A DNA stretch of 56,272 nt from Sphingomonadales bacterium. GTDB taxonomy: Bacteria > Pseudomonadota > Alphaproteobacteria > Sphingomonadales > Sphingomonadaceae. The stretch spans positions 1 through 56,272 of the forward strand of contig JAIYAA010000170.1 in assembly GCA_027489295.1 (NCBI GenBank). The letters are read 5' to 3'. Each line of letters starts with the position of its first letter. The stretch's first letter is position 1. Below the pieces are notes generated by a model. It was not told where the DNA came from and searched no databases. It was given only the letters and a program-made list of their open reading frames with translations. Below are positions 8,491-15,817 of the stretch, in pieces. A program made the translations under genes and the position numbers.

Positions 8491-8628
8491 ATGCAGAAGC
8501 TCGAACGCCGCAAGCGGACCGCCCTCAAATGGGGCGCCCTGTTCTTCGCGATCTTCTGGATCGCGGTGATCGCGTTCCGTATCTCGCTGATGGCGTCGGA
8601 TGCGCCGGCGCACTGGTCCTTCACCTGA
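8491..8628 (+). CDS. small single-pass membrane protein, unknown function
   Basis: A 45-residue frame preceded by an excellent ribosome site (aaggagga, 8476-8483). The N-terminus is basic (MQKLERRKRTALKW), followed by one membrane segment (GALFFAIFWIAVIAF) and a short periplasmic tail ending WSFT, so N-in topology is expected. It lies 32 bases after the fasciclin stop and is probably co-transcribed. No family is recognised. Confidence 0.65.
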   Translation: MQKLERRKRTALKWGALFFAIFWIAVIAFRISLMASDAPAHWSFT

Positions 8629-8720
8629 CGACCGGGCCGGGGGAGCAGGCTTTGCGCCCCCGGCCCACCCGCATACCATATCTTGGGGCATGATGCCGCG
8701 GGCGCCCTCTAGATGTCGAA

Positions 8721-8729
8721 TTATCCACA
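8721..8729 (+). promoter_or_regulatory. perfect DnaA box
   Basis: ttatccaca matches the 9-mer DnaA consensus exactly. A single chance match per tens of kilobases is possible, though less likely at this G+C. There are no clustered boxes or AT-rich unwinding element, so this is not an origin by itself. Confidence 0.5.
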
Positions 8730-8779
8730 AGCAAAAACCGCGCGCGCCTCGCTATTTCGGTAGCGCCGCAGCAGCAGTT

Positions 8780-8879
8780 TCGATACGATGGTTGACCGTG
8801 GATTTGGCAGCGCCGAACTCCGGCTTCTGCACAGATTAGGGGTTCGCTGACAGCACCGCATGCGCCTGCATCGTATCGA
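8780..8879. repeat. 11-bp inverted repeat in the gene-free region
   Basis: tcgatacgatg (8780-8790) is repeated in reverse complement as catcgtatcga (8869-8879), 78 bp apart. It could be two half-operators for a looping regulator, or chance. Confidence 0.35.
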
Positions 8880-8969
8880 TTTCCGCGCTTCGGGCGCCTT
8901 GCCTGCGACGATGACGGGATCGCGGCGGTCGGTGCGCGTGCGCGCAGGGAATCGCGCGCGGCAGGGCAA

Positions 8970-8987
8970 GGGGGGCATGCGCCCCCC
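8970..8987 (-). terminator. hairpin after the DUF2171 gene
   Basis: ggggggc/gcccccc (8970-8976 with 8981-8987) makes a 7-bp GC stem 13 bases beyond the stop of the minus-strand DUF2171 gene. The T-track is weak. Confidence 0.5.
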
Positions 8988-9000
8988 TCGCCGCCGGGCC

Positions 9001-9264
9001 TCAGGCCTCTTCTTCGAACTGCTCGACCGCGACGTCGGCATTGGCCGACAGGCGCACCTTGTCACCCTCTACCTCGGCGACCAGACCGCCGGAGATATAG
9101 TGGTGGTGCCCTTCATGGCTGCCCGTGGCGCCTTCAACCTGCGCGCCCGAGTCCTTCTTGGTCAGCTTGATGCGGTCGCCATCGACATGGTCGACGGTGC
9201 CGACATGGACGCCGTCGGCGCCGATGACTTCCATATGCTCCTGGATTGCGCTCAGATCTGCCAT
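9001..9264 (-). CDS. DUF2171 domain protein
   Basis: An 87-residue acidic protein starting MADLSAIQEHMEVIGADG at an ATG (9264) behind caggagaag. It has the DUF2171 (PRC-barrel-like) pattern: GVHVGTVDHVDGDRIKLTKKDSG, a histidine-rich centre (SHEGHHHYI) and a second strand set VAEVEGDKVRLSANAD. Function unknown; family members are often stress-associated in alphaproteobacteria. It is the only gene on the minus strand between nrdA and nrdB. Confidence 0.8.
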   Translation of the reverse strand: MADLSAIQEHMEVIGADGVHVGTVDHVDGDRIKLTKKDSGAQVEGATGSHEGHHHYISGGLVAEVEGDKVRLSANADVAVEQFEEEA

Positions 9265-9362
9265 GGGTCTTCTCCTGCTTGGGGTTCGCGCACCGAACGC
9301 ACGCGGACGGCAATCGATGCACACTGGCCCAAGGGACGTCTGCCATACCTAGGGATAGCCGC

Positions 9363-9698
9363 ATGACGCCCCGCAACCTTCTCGCCCTCGCCGCGCTGGT
9401 GCTGCTCGCCGCCTGCGCGCACCAGGTGCCGAGCGCGGTGCAGCCGCAGGCGCCGGGCTTCCTGCTCGGGCTGTGGCACGGCTTCATCTTCCCCGCCGCC
9501 TGGGGCCTGTCGCTGATTTTCCCGGACGTCGCGGTCTATGCGGTGCCGAACAACGGCGGCTGGTATGATTTCGGCTTCTTCATCGGCGTGGTGTTCTTGG
9601 GCGTTGGCGCGCAGGGTGGCCGCAAGGTCGTCTATCGCGAGCGCGTGATTGTGCGCGATGGGATGAAGACCGTCCGCGGACGGGTGATCGACCAATGA
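9363..9698 (+). CDS. small lipoprotein-like membrane protein
   Basis: A 111-residue protein with a lipoprotein-type signal (LLALAALVLLAACAH, lipobox Cys at about residue 19), one or two hydrophobic segments (GLWHGFIFPAAWGLSLIF, GFFIGVVFLGVG) and a basic C-terminal tail. Homologous short proteins without assigned function occur in sphingomonads. The stop overlaps the next start in ATGA, so translation is coupled. It is the first of three coupled small membrane genes that lead into nrdB. Confidence 0.65.
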   Translation: MTPRNLLALAALVLLAACAHQVPSAVQPQAPGFLLGLWHGFIFPAAWGLSLIFPDVAVYAVPNNGGWYDFGFFIGVVFLGVGAQGGRKVVYRERVIVRDGMKTVRGRVIDQ

Positions 9699-9916
9699 CA
9701 CGCACGCTCGCCCTTCAGGCCGGCCTCGGCATCGCTGCTGGCACGGCGGGACTGATCGTCCTCCTCCGCCCCTCGGCGGCGCGCGGGCTGCTGCGCGTCC
9801 GCCCAAGCGAGCCGGCGACCTATGCGCTGCGCATCGCGGGCATGATGCTGGTCGCGCTCGGCCTGTTCCTCACCGGCTTCGCGCTGGCCTTTGCGAGCGC
9901 GGGAGGGGTGGCGTGA
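9695..9916 (+). CDS. small two-helix membrane protein
   Basis: 73 residues with two membrane segments (about 7-25 and 45-68) joined by a basic loop (RPSAARGLLRVRPSE), which suggests both ends are outside the cytoplasm. It starts in a 4-bp ATGA overlap with the upstream gene and ends in a GTGA overlap with the next. No family recognised. Confidence 0.6.
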   Translation: MTRTLALQAGLGIAAGTAGLIVLLRPSAARGLLRVRPSEPATYALRIAGMMLVALGLFLTGFALAFASAGGVA

Positions 9917-10182
9917 GCCAGACATCCATCTCCATACCACCACGCAGCTTCACGCTCGTTCAAGGCATTCTCTTTGTGGGCGCCGCGCTCTCGCTCTGGT
10001 TGGCACCCGCTTCCTGGAATGCGCACACATGGGCCGCCTCGCTCTTAATAGGCCTGCTCGGGCTGCAATGGGCCATCTGGCCGCAGAGCACTCCCGCTTT
10101 TCATCCCTTCGGCGTCCGCATCTTCGGCATCCTGTGCCTGCTGATAGCCGCCTTCCCCTTTTTCAAGTTCGTCTCGGAGTAA
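9913..10182 (+). CDS. small three-helix membrane protein
   Basis: An 89-residue protein from a GTG (9913) in a GTGA overlap, with gggagggg as ribosome site just before it. There are three hydrophobic segments (about 16-36, 42-58, 69-85). It ends six bases before nrdB, so it is probably co-transcribed with it. Base composition is slightly lower in G+C than its neighbours. Not recognised. Confidence 0.6.
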   Translation: MSQTSISIPPRSFTLVQGILFVGAALSLWLAPASWNAHTWAASLLIGLLGLQWAIWPQSTPAFHPFGVRIFGILCLLIAAFPFFKFVSE

Positions 10183-10188
10183 TCCCCC

Positions 10189-11241
10189 ATGTCGCTTCTC
10201 GAAGCCCGCAAGACCTACAAGCCCTTCGAATATCCCTGGGCCTATGAATATTGGAAGCGCCAGCAGCAGGTCCACTGGCTGCCGGAAGAAGTGCCCTTGG
10301 GCGAGGATTGCCGCGACTGGGCGCAGAAGCTGTCGGATCACGAGCGCAACCTGCTCACCCAGATCTTCCGCTTCTTCACCCAGGCCGATGTGGAAGTGCA
10401 GGATTGCTACCACGAGAAGTACGGCCGCGTGTTCAAGCCGACCGAAGTGAAGATGATGCTCACCGCCTTCTCCAACATGGAGACGGTGCACATCGCGGCG
10501 TACAGCCACCTGCTCGACACGATCGGCATGCCCGAGACCGAATACAGCGCCTTCCTCCAGTACAAGGAGATGAAGGACAAGCATGATTACCTCAGCACCT
10601 TCGGCGTCGATACCGACGAGGACATCGCCAAGACGCTGGCGATGTTCGGCGGCTTCACCGAGGGGCTGCAGCTCTTCGCCAGCTTCGCGATGCTGATGAA
10701 CTTCCCGCGCTTCAACAAGATGAAGGGCATGGGCCAGATCGTCACCTGGTCGATCCGCGACGAGAGCCTCCACTGCGAGGGCATCATCAAGCTGTTCCAC
10801 ACCTTCTGCAAGGAACGGAACTGCATGACGCCGAGCGTGCGCGACGACATTCTGGACATGTGCCAGAAGACGGTGCGCATCGAGGACGCCTTCATCGATC
10901 TGGTGTTCGAGATGGGCCCGGTGAACGGCATGACGCCGAAGGACATCAAGAAGTATGTCCGCTTCATCGCCGACTGGCGCCTGGGCCAGCTGGGCCTCAA
11001 GCCGATCTACATGATCGACGAGCACCCCCTGCCCTGGCTCGCCCCGCTGCTCAACGGCGTGGAGCATGCCAATTTCTTCGAAACGCGGGCGACCGAATAT
11101 TCGAAGGCGGCGACGCGCGGCCAGTGGAACGAGGTCTGGGAGAGCTTCGACAAGCGTCGTCAGGCCAAGACCAGCACGATCGCCAACGAGGACGCGATCG
11201 AAGGCGACATGTTCGCCAAGGCGGGCATCGCCGCGGAGTAA
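10189..11241 (+). CDS. nrdB: ribonucleoside-diphosphate reductase beta subunit (class Ia)
   Basis: A 350-residue ferritin-like radical subunit. All diiron and radical residues can be placed: Asp67, Glu98, His101, the radical Tyr105 (in METVHIAAY), Glu157, Glu191 and His194 (in IRDESLH). Tyr105 marks it as tyrosyl-radical class Ia rather than the Phe-containing class Ic. The C-terminal tail (EDAIEGDMFAKAGIAAE) is the part that docks on NrdA. No ATP-cone is fused to its N-terminus. It is separated from nrdA by a terminator and five small genes, and is read together with the three membrane genes just upstream. Confidence 0.95.
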   Translation: MSLLEARKTYKPFEYPWAYEYWKRQQQVHWLPEEVPLGEDCRDWAQKLSDHERNLLTQIFRFFTQADVEVQDCYHEKYGRVFKPTEVKMMLTAFSNMETVHIAAYSHLLDTIGMPETEYSAFLQYKEMKDKHDYLSTFGVDTDEDIAKTLAMFGGFTEGLQLFASFAMLMNFPRFNKMKGMGQIVTWSIRDESLHCEGIIKLFHTFCKERNCMTPSVRDDILDMCQKTVRIEDAFIDLVFEMGPVNGMTPKDIKKYVRFIADWRLGQLGLKPIYMIDEHPLPWLAPLLNGVEHANFFETRATEYSKAATRGQWNEVWESFDKRRQAKTSTIANEDAIEGDMFAKAGIAAE

Positions 11242-11255
11242 GCGGCGCGGCCGCG

Positions 11256-11378
11256 TCCTCCCCCGCCAGAGGGAGGTGTCGGGCGCCAGCCTGACGGAGG
11301 GGGAGGATGCCAGACCGGTCACGGCTGGCGTCCTCCCCCTCCGTCGTCTTCGGCGCCGCCTCCCCCGGGCGGGAGGGG
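11256..11378. repeat. 120-bp nested GC-rich palindrome after nrdB
   Basis: It is symmetric around a long inverted repeat (11294-11313 with 11325-11344, 19 of 20 bases paired, 11-base loop). Outside it are ggcgcc copies (11282-11287 and 11352-11357) and two cctccc/gggagg hairpins (11257-11276 and 11359-11376). It resembles the cctccccc-type intergenic palindromes common in sphingomonads and could end nrdB transcription, protect the 3' end of the message, or be a mobile REP/MITE-like unit. No transposase is nearby. Confidence 0.6.
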
Positions 11379-11412
11379 ATGCAGCTGCATCAAATCCGCT
11401 TGCCCCCCGGAC

Positions 11413-11462
11413 ATTCGCGAGCAACAATGTTGCCCGAACGAAGCGCTTTCTTGCTCGCGAAT
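11413..11462. promoter_or_regulatory. 12-bp inverted repeat before the M61 peptidase gene
   Basis: attcgcgagcaa (11413-11424) and ttgctcgcgaat (11451-11462) are perfect reverse complements 26 bases apart, and an inner gcaac/gttgc palindrome overlaps the left arm. It ends 22 bases before the start codon, so it is either an operator or a leader hairpin. Confidence 0.45.
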
Positions 11463-11484
11463 ATCCTGAAATGGGGGTTTCATC

Positions 11485-13374
11485 TTGGTTCGTGCCATCT
11501 CGCTCGCCGGCTTGCTGCTGGCCACTACCGCGCCCGCACTCGCGCAGAATTCCGCACCGCAGCCGCTGCCGATCGTCGAGACGATCCCCGCCGCGCGCGA
11601 CATCGCCTATCCCGGCACGCTGAAGGTCGACATCGACGCGACGGATACGCTGCGCGGCATCTTCCGGGTGCGCGAGACGATTCCCGTCGCCAAGAGCGGC
11701 CGCCTAACCCTGCTCTTCCCCGAATGGCTGCCCGGCAAGCACGGCCCCCGCGGCGAGATCGAGAAGCTGGCCGGCCTGCAGATCAAGGCGAACGGCAAGC
11801 GCATCCCCTGGACGCGCGACACGGTCGACGTGTTCGCCTTCCATGTCGACGTGCCCGCCGGTGCCAGGACGATCGAGGCCGAGTTCCAGTTCGTCTCGGC
11901 GACCGACGGCAACCAGGGCCGCATCGTCATGACGCAGGAGATGATGAGCCTGCAGTTCAACTCGCTCAGCCTCTATCCGGCCGGCTATTTCACCCGTCGC
12001 ATCCCCATCCAGGCGACGGTGAAGTACCCCGAGGGCTGGACCGCCGCGGGGGCAGTCCCCGCCAAGGTGAGCGGCGCGACCTATGCCTATGAGACCACCA
12101 GCTACGAGATCCTGATGGATTCGCCGGTGATCGCCGGCCGCTATTACCGCAAGTTCCCGCTCTCCGAACGCGTGACGCTCGATGTCGTCGCCGACAGCCC
12201 CGAGGAGCTGGAAGCCAAGCCCGAGCAGATCGCCGCGCACAAGAAGCTGGTCGAGCAGGCGGTGAAGACGTTCGGCGCCCAGCATTACGATCACTATCAT
12301 TTCCTGCTGTCGATCAGCGACAAGATGGGCGGGATCGGCCTCGAGCATCACCGCAGCTCCGAGGACGGCGTCGGCCCCGGCTATTTCACCAAATGGGCCG
12401 AGCAAGCCGGCAGCCGTAACCTGCTGCCGCACGAATATACCCATAGCTGGGACGGCAAGTATCGCCGCGGTGCCGAGCTGTGGACGCCCGACTTCCGCAT
12501 GCCGATGCGCGACCAATCGCTGTGGGTCTACGAAGGCCAGACCCAGTTCTGGGGCTATGTGTTCCAGGCGCGCTCAGGCCTGGTCTCGAAGGAAGAGACG
12601 CTGGAAGGCTATGCGGGCATCATGGCCAGCCTCGACAACCGCGCCGGCCGCCATTGGCGCCCGATGATCGACACCACCAACGATCCGATCATCACCGCGC
12701 GCGCGCCCAAGGGCTGGACGAGCTGGCAGCGCAGCGAGGACTATTACAACGAGGGCCTGCTGGTGTGGATGGAGGTCGATTCGGTCCTCCGCGAACAGAG
12801 CAAGGGCACCAAGTCGATCGACGATTTCGCCCGCGCCTTCTTCGGCGGCCGCGACGGCGATTTTGGCGAGGTGACCTACAGCTTCGACGACGTGGTGAAG
12901 ACGCTGGAGGGCATCCAGCCCTATGACTGGCGCAGCCTGCTGACCGCCCGCCTCCACGACGTGTCCGAACATGCCCCGCTCAAGGGCTTCGAGCGCAACG
13001 GCTACAAGCTCGTCTATACCGACGTGCCGAACAAGATGGGCCGCCCGGGCACCGCGGATCTCAGCTATTCGCTGGGCCTCGCGGTCGGCAAGCGCGGCAT
13101 TGCCGGCGTCGCCTGGGACGGCCCGGCGTTCAAGGCCGGCATCACCGTCGCCGACGAGATCGTCGCGGTGAACGGCCGCGCCTATTCGACCGAGGCGCTG
13201 ATCGATGCGGTGAAGGCAGCCAAGGGCACCAAGGCGCCGATCCAGCTGACCCTGAAACGAGATGATCGTTACCGGGAGGTTACCATCGACTATCATGACG
13301 GGCTGCGCTATCCGCACCTCGTCAAGACGGTCGAAGGAGAGGCTGGCCTCGACAAGCTGCTGCAAGCCCGCTGA
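11485..13374 (+). CDS. secreted M61 (glycyl aminopeptidase-like) metallopeptidase with PDZ domain
   Basis: A 629-residue protein from a TTG start (11485), chosen because it gives a complete signal peptide (ISLAGLLLATTAPALAQ) and has gggggt before it. It has an N-terminal beta domain, then a gluzincin catalytic domain with HEYTH (about 316-320), and a C-terminal PDZ domain (about 535-600; AGVAWDGPAFKAGITVADEI). This is the M61 family layout; characterised relatives remove N-terminal glycine. It is probably periplasmic. The unusual start codon and the palindrome upstream suggest controlled expression. ppa follows 36 bases later. Confidence 0.9.
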   Translation: MVRAISLAGLLLATTAPALAQNSAPQPLPIVETIPAARDIAYPGTLKVDIDATDTLRGIFRVRETIPVAKSGRLTLLFPEWLPGKHGPRGEIEKLAGLQIKANGKRIPWTRDTVDVFAFHVDVPAGARTIEAEFQFVSATDGNQGRIVMTQEMMSLQFNSLSLYPAGYFTRRIPIQATVKYPEGWTAAGAVPAKVSGATYAYETTSYEILMDSPVIAGRYYRKFPLSERVTLDVVADSPEELEAKPEQIAAHKKLVEQAVKTFGAQHYDHYHFLLSISDKMGGIGLEHHRSSEDGVGPGYFTKWAEQAGSRNLLPHEYTHSWDGKYRRGAELWTPDFRMPMRDQSLWVYEGQTQFWGYVFQARSGLVSKEETLEGYAGIMASLDNRAGRHWRPMIDTTNDPIITARAPKGWTSWQRSEDYYNEGLLVWMEVDSVLREQSKGTKSIDDFARAFFGGRDGDFGEVTYSFDDVVKTLEGIQPYDWRSLLTARLHDVSEHAPLKGFERNGYKLVYTDVPNKMGRPGTADLSYSLGLAVGKRGIAGVAWDGPAFKAGITVADEIVAVNGRAYSTEALIDAVKAAKGTKAPIQLTLKRDDRYREVTIDYHDGLRYPHLVKTVEGEAGLDKLLQAR

Positions 13375-13410
13375 GAAGGGCGGAGCCGCCAACCAAGGTT
13401 TAGAGATACT

Positions 13411-13950
13411 ATGCGCATCGATCTGATTCCGGTGGGGGACGATCCCCCCAACAACCTCAACGTCGTCATCGAAGTGCCGTCGGGCGGCGAGCCGGTGAAG
13501 TATGAATTCGACAAGGCGAGCGGCGCGCTGTTCGTCGATCGCATCCTGCACACGCCGATGCGCTATCCGGCGAACTACGGCTTCGTGCCGCACACGCTGT
13601 CGCCCGATGGCGACCCGCTCGACGCGCTCGTCATCGCCCGCTCGCCCTTCGTGCCGGGCTGCGTGGTGCGTGCGCGCCCGATCGCGGTGCTGAAGCTGGA
13701 AGACGAAGCCGGCGGCGACGAGAAGCTCGTCTGCGTGCCGGTGGACAGCACCTTCCCCTATTATTCGGACGTCGGCGAACGTTCGGATCTGCCCTCGATC
13801 GTGCTGCAGCAGATCGAGCATTTCTTCACCCACTATAAGGACCTGGAGTCCGAGAAGTGGGTGCGGATCGGCAACTGGGGCGATGCCTCCGAAGCGCGCC
13901 AGATCGTGCTCGACGCGATCGAAGCCGCGAAGAAGGCCAAGGAAGCCTGA
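13411..13950 (+). CDS. ppa: inorganic pyrophosphatase
   Basis: A 179-residue soluble family I pyrophosphatase, which hydrolyses PPi to drive biosynthetic reactions. The signature DGDPLD (Asp66, Asp68, Asp71) binds catalytic metals; other family blocks are YEFDKASGALFVDR and MRYPANYGFVPHT. The length is normal (170-180). The downstream DUF1345 frame overlaps its 3' end. Confidence 0.96.
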   Translation: MRIDLIPVGDDPPNNLNVVIEVPSGGEPVKYEFDKASGALFVDRILHTPMRYPANYGFVPHTLSPDGDPLDALVIARSPFVPGCVVRARPIAVLKLEDEAGGDEKLVCVPVDSTFPYYSDVGERSDLPSIVLQQIEHFFTHYKDLESEKWVRIGNWGDASEARQIVLDAIEAAKKAKEA

Positions 13951-14615
13951 CCCGGAATCCGCGGCGGCGCGGGGCGAGACCCCGGGGGGTCGGCAACGTC
14001 CTCGCGCCGCCGCGCTTTCTCGCCTTCGCCGCGACGACGATCGCGGCGGGGCTGTTCCTCGTCCCGCAGCTCGGCATCCGCGCCGGGGCGATGGCCGCGT
14101 TCGACATCGGTGCCGCGCTGTTCCTCGCGCTGTGCGTCCCGATGCTGCGCCACCAGTCCGAAGCGATGCGGCGATCGGCCTGCAACAATGATGCGAACCG
14201 GCTGGTGCTGCTGGGCATCACCGGCGCCGTCACCATCATCATCCTGATCGCGATCGCCAGCGAGCTGATGGAGCGCAAAGCGCCCCAGCCGGCGCAGCTC
14301 GCGCTGATCATCGGCACGCTCGCGCTCAGCTGGACGTTCAGCAACGGCGTCTACGCGCTGCACTATGCCCACCTCTTCTACACCGAGGCGCCGGGCGGGC
14401 GCGACAAGGGCGGTCTGGAATTTCCCAAGACGCCCGAGCCCAATTACTGGGATTTCATCTACTTCGCCTTCTGCCTGGGCATGACCTTCCAGACCAGCGA
14501 CGTATCGGTCACGACGCGGCAGCTGCGCCGGGTGGTGACGCTGCACTGTCTTGCAGCTTTTGTGTTCAACCTGGGCGTGGTGGCCTTCACGATCAACGTT
14601 CTCGGCGGTAGTTGA
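13857..14615 (+). CDS. DUF1345 family membrane protein
   Basis: The recognisable part (from about LAPPRFLAFAATTIAAGLF) has five or six hydrophobic segments and the DUF1345 hallmarks LSWTFSNGVYALHYAHLFY and NYWDFIYFAFCLGMTFQTSDVSV. Function unknown. The start is unresolved: the only in-frame start codons before the first membrane segment are this GTG (13857), inside ppa and with ggag eight bases before it, and a CTG at 13947 that overlaps the ppa stop. An ATG near 14091 would cut off the first helix. The region coded before 13950 is Arg-rich and may not be translated. Confidence 0.75.
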   Translation: MGADRQLGRCLRSAPDRARRDRSREEGQGSLTRNPRRRGARPRGVGNVLAPPRFLAFAATTIAAGLFLVPQLGIRAGAMAAFDIGAALFLALCVPMLRHQSEAMRRSACNNDANRLVLLGITGAVTIIILIAIASELMERKAPQPAQLALIIGTLALSWTFSNGVYALHYAHLFYTEAPGGRDKGGLEFPKTPEPNYWDFIYFAFCLGMTFQTSDVSVTTRQLRRVVTLHCLAAFVFNLGVVAFTINVLGGS

Positions 14616-14656
14616 GCAGCCGGGCGTCCGCCCGATCCTCGCCTGCCGGAGAAGCC

Positions 14657-15799
14657 ATGTTTCGTGTTGCCGCCCTCGCGCTCGCCGCGCTGCTCGCGCC
14701 TGCCGCCGCTGCCCAGACCAACGACAAGTTCGTCGTCGCCAGCCTGACCGACGGCGTGTGGATGAAGGGCGACCTGCACGTCCACTCGCGGCACAGCAAG
14801 GATTCGACCAACCATAGCGAGGCGCGGATCATCGCCGATGCCGAACGCGCGGGGTTCGACTTCCTGCTGATCAGCGATCACGACAACCATGTGGACGGCG
14901 ACACCGCGCACCACACGTGGAGCGATCCCGAATTCCGGTCGGACAAGCTGCTGCTGCTCTACGGCGCCGAATGGACGACGGTGCGCGGCCATGCCGTGAT
15001 CCTCTCGGCGAAGCCCTATGACGAGAAGAAGCTGTTCGACATCCGCGATGCCCGGGACGTGGCCGTGCAAAAGGTGAAGGACGGGCTGGGCGTCCACCTC
15101 TCCGCCAACCACCCGACCAACAAGGACCATTTCGGCTATTCGTACGACATGGTCGATTCGCTCGAGGTGTGGAACAGCGTCCGCTGGGCACCGAACAAGA
15201 CCAACCTGATGGTGTGGGACGACATGCTGAGCTCGGGCCGCAAGATCGGCGCGCGCGGTGGCAGCGATTCGCACCATGGCACCGTGCCCGGCAGCACCGC
15301 CCCGCAGGCGATCGAGGCGACGGCGAACAACATCGGTACACCGACCACCTGGGTGTTCGCGCCCGCCCGCACCCGAGAAGCGGCGATCGCCGCGATCGGC
15401 CGCGGCCGCGCCTCGATCAGCGCCAATCCCTACGCCCCGCGCGTCGAGCTGACCGCGGACGTCAACGGCGACGGCAAGGCGGACATGCTGATGGGCGATA
15501 ATGCCAGGGCACCCGCGGCGCCGGTGCGCTTCACCGTGCGTCTCTCGGGCGAGCGCGAGGACGGCGCCTATCACGTCCGCGTGGTCAAGAACGGCGACGT
15601 GTTCGCCACGCTCGACATCGGCGCGGACGGCACGGTGGGCTTTACCGACACGCCCGAGGCCAAGGGCCGCAGCTATTACCGGGTCGAAGTGGAAGGCCCG
15701 CAGACGCCCTATCCGGGCGTGGACAATTTCCAGAAGGTCGCCGGGCCGATGGTCGCGATCTCCAACCCGATCTTCTTCAACTTCGACCCGAATTTCTGA
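14657..15799 (+). CDS. secreted PHP-type metallohydrolase (CehA/McbA-like)
   Basis: A 380-residue protein with a signal peptide (MFRVAALALAALLAPAAAAQ). The PHP metal motifs are clear: GDLHVHSRHS (HxH) near residue 37, LLISDHDNH near 77, and later GGSDSHHG. Between the catalytic and C-terminal domains lies a calcium-loop-like DVNGDGKADML. The CehA/McbA group hydrolyses carbamate or phosphate esters in characterised members; the substrate here is unknown. The ATG at 14657 has ggag six bases before it. It is convergent with the GH31 gene, with only 18 bases between them and no clear terminator. Confidence 0.82.
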   Translation: MFRVAALALAALLAPAAAAQTNDKFVVASLTDGVWMKGDLHVHSRHSKDSTNHSEARIIADAERAGFDFLLISDHDNHVDGDTAHHTWSDPEFRSDKLLLLYGAEWTTVRGHAVILSAKPYDEKKLFDIRDARDVAVQKVKDGLGVHLSANHPTNKDHFGYSYDMVDSLEVWNSVRWAPNKTNLMVWDDMLSSGRKIGARGGSDSHHGTVPGSTAPQAIEATANNIGTPTTWVFAPARTREAAIAAIGRGRASISANPYAPRVELTADVNGDGKADMLMGDNARAPAAPVRFTVRLSGEREDGAYHVRVVKNGDVFATLDIGADGTVGFTDTPEAKGRSYYRVEVEGPQTPYPGVDNFQKVAGPMVAISNPIFFNFDPNF

Positions 15800-15817
15800 C
15801 GGTGCGGGGTGGCGCGG

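Larger units (their letters stand above)
8629..9000. other. 372-bp gene-free region with a DnaA box
   Basis: No convincing gene on either strand. The region contains a perfect DnaA box (8721-8729), an 11-bp inverted repeat (8780-8790 with 8869-8879) around it at a distance, and the hairpin ending the DUF2171 gene (8970-8987). Confidence 0.6.

Noticed and set aside
8721..8729. Possible chromosome origin at the DnaA box
   Set aside because: Only one box, no AT-rich unwinding region, no CtrA-type sites seen, and none of the usual origin neighbours.
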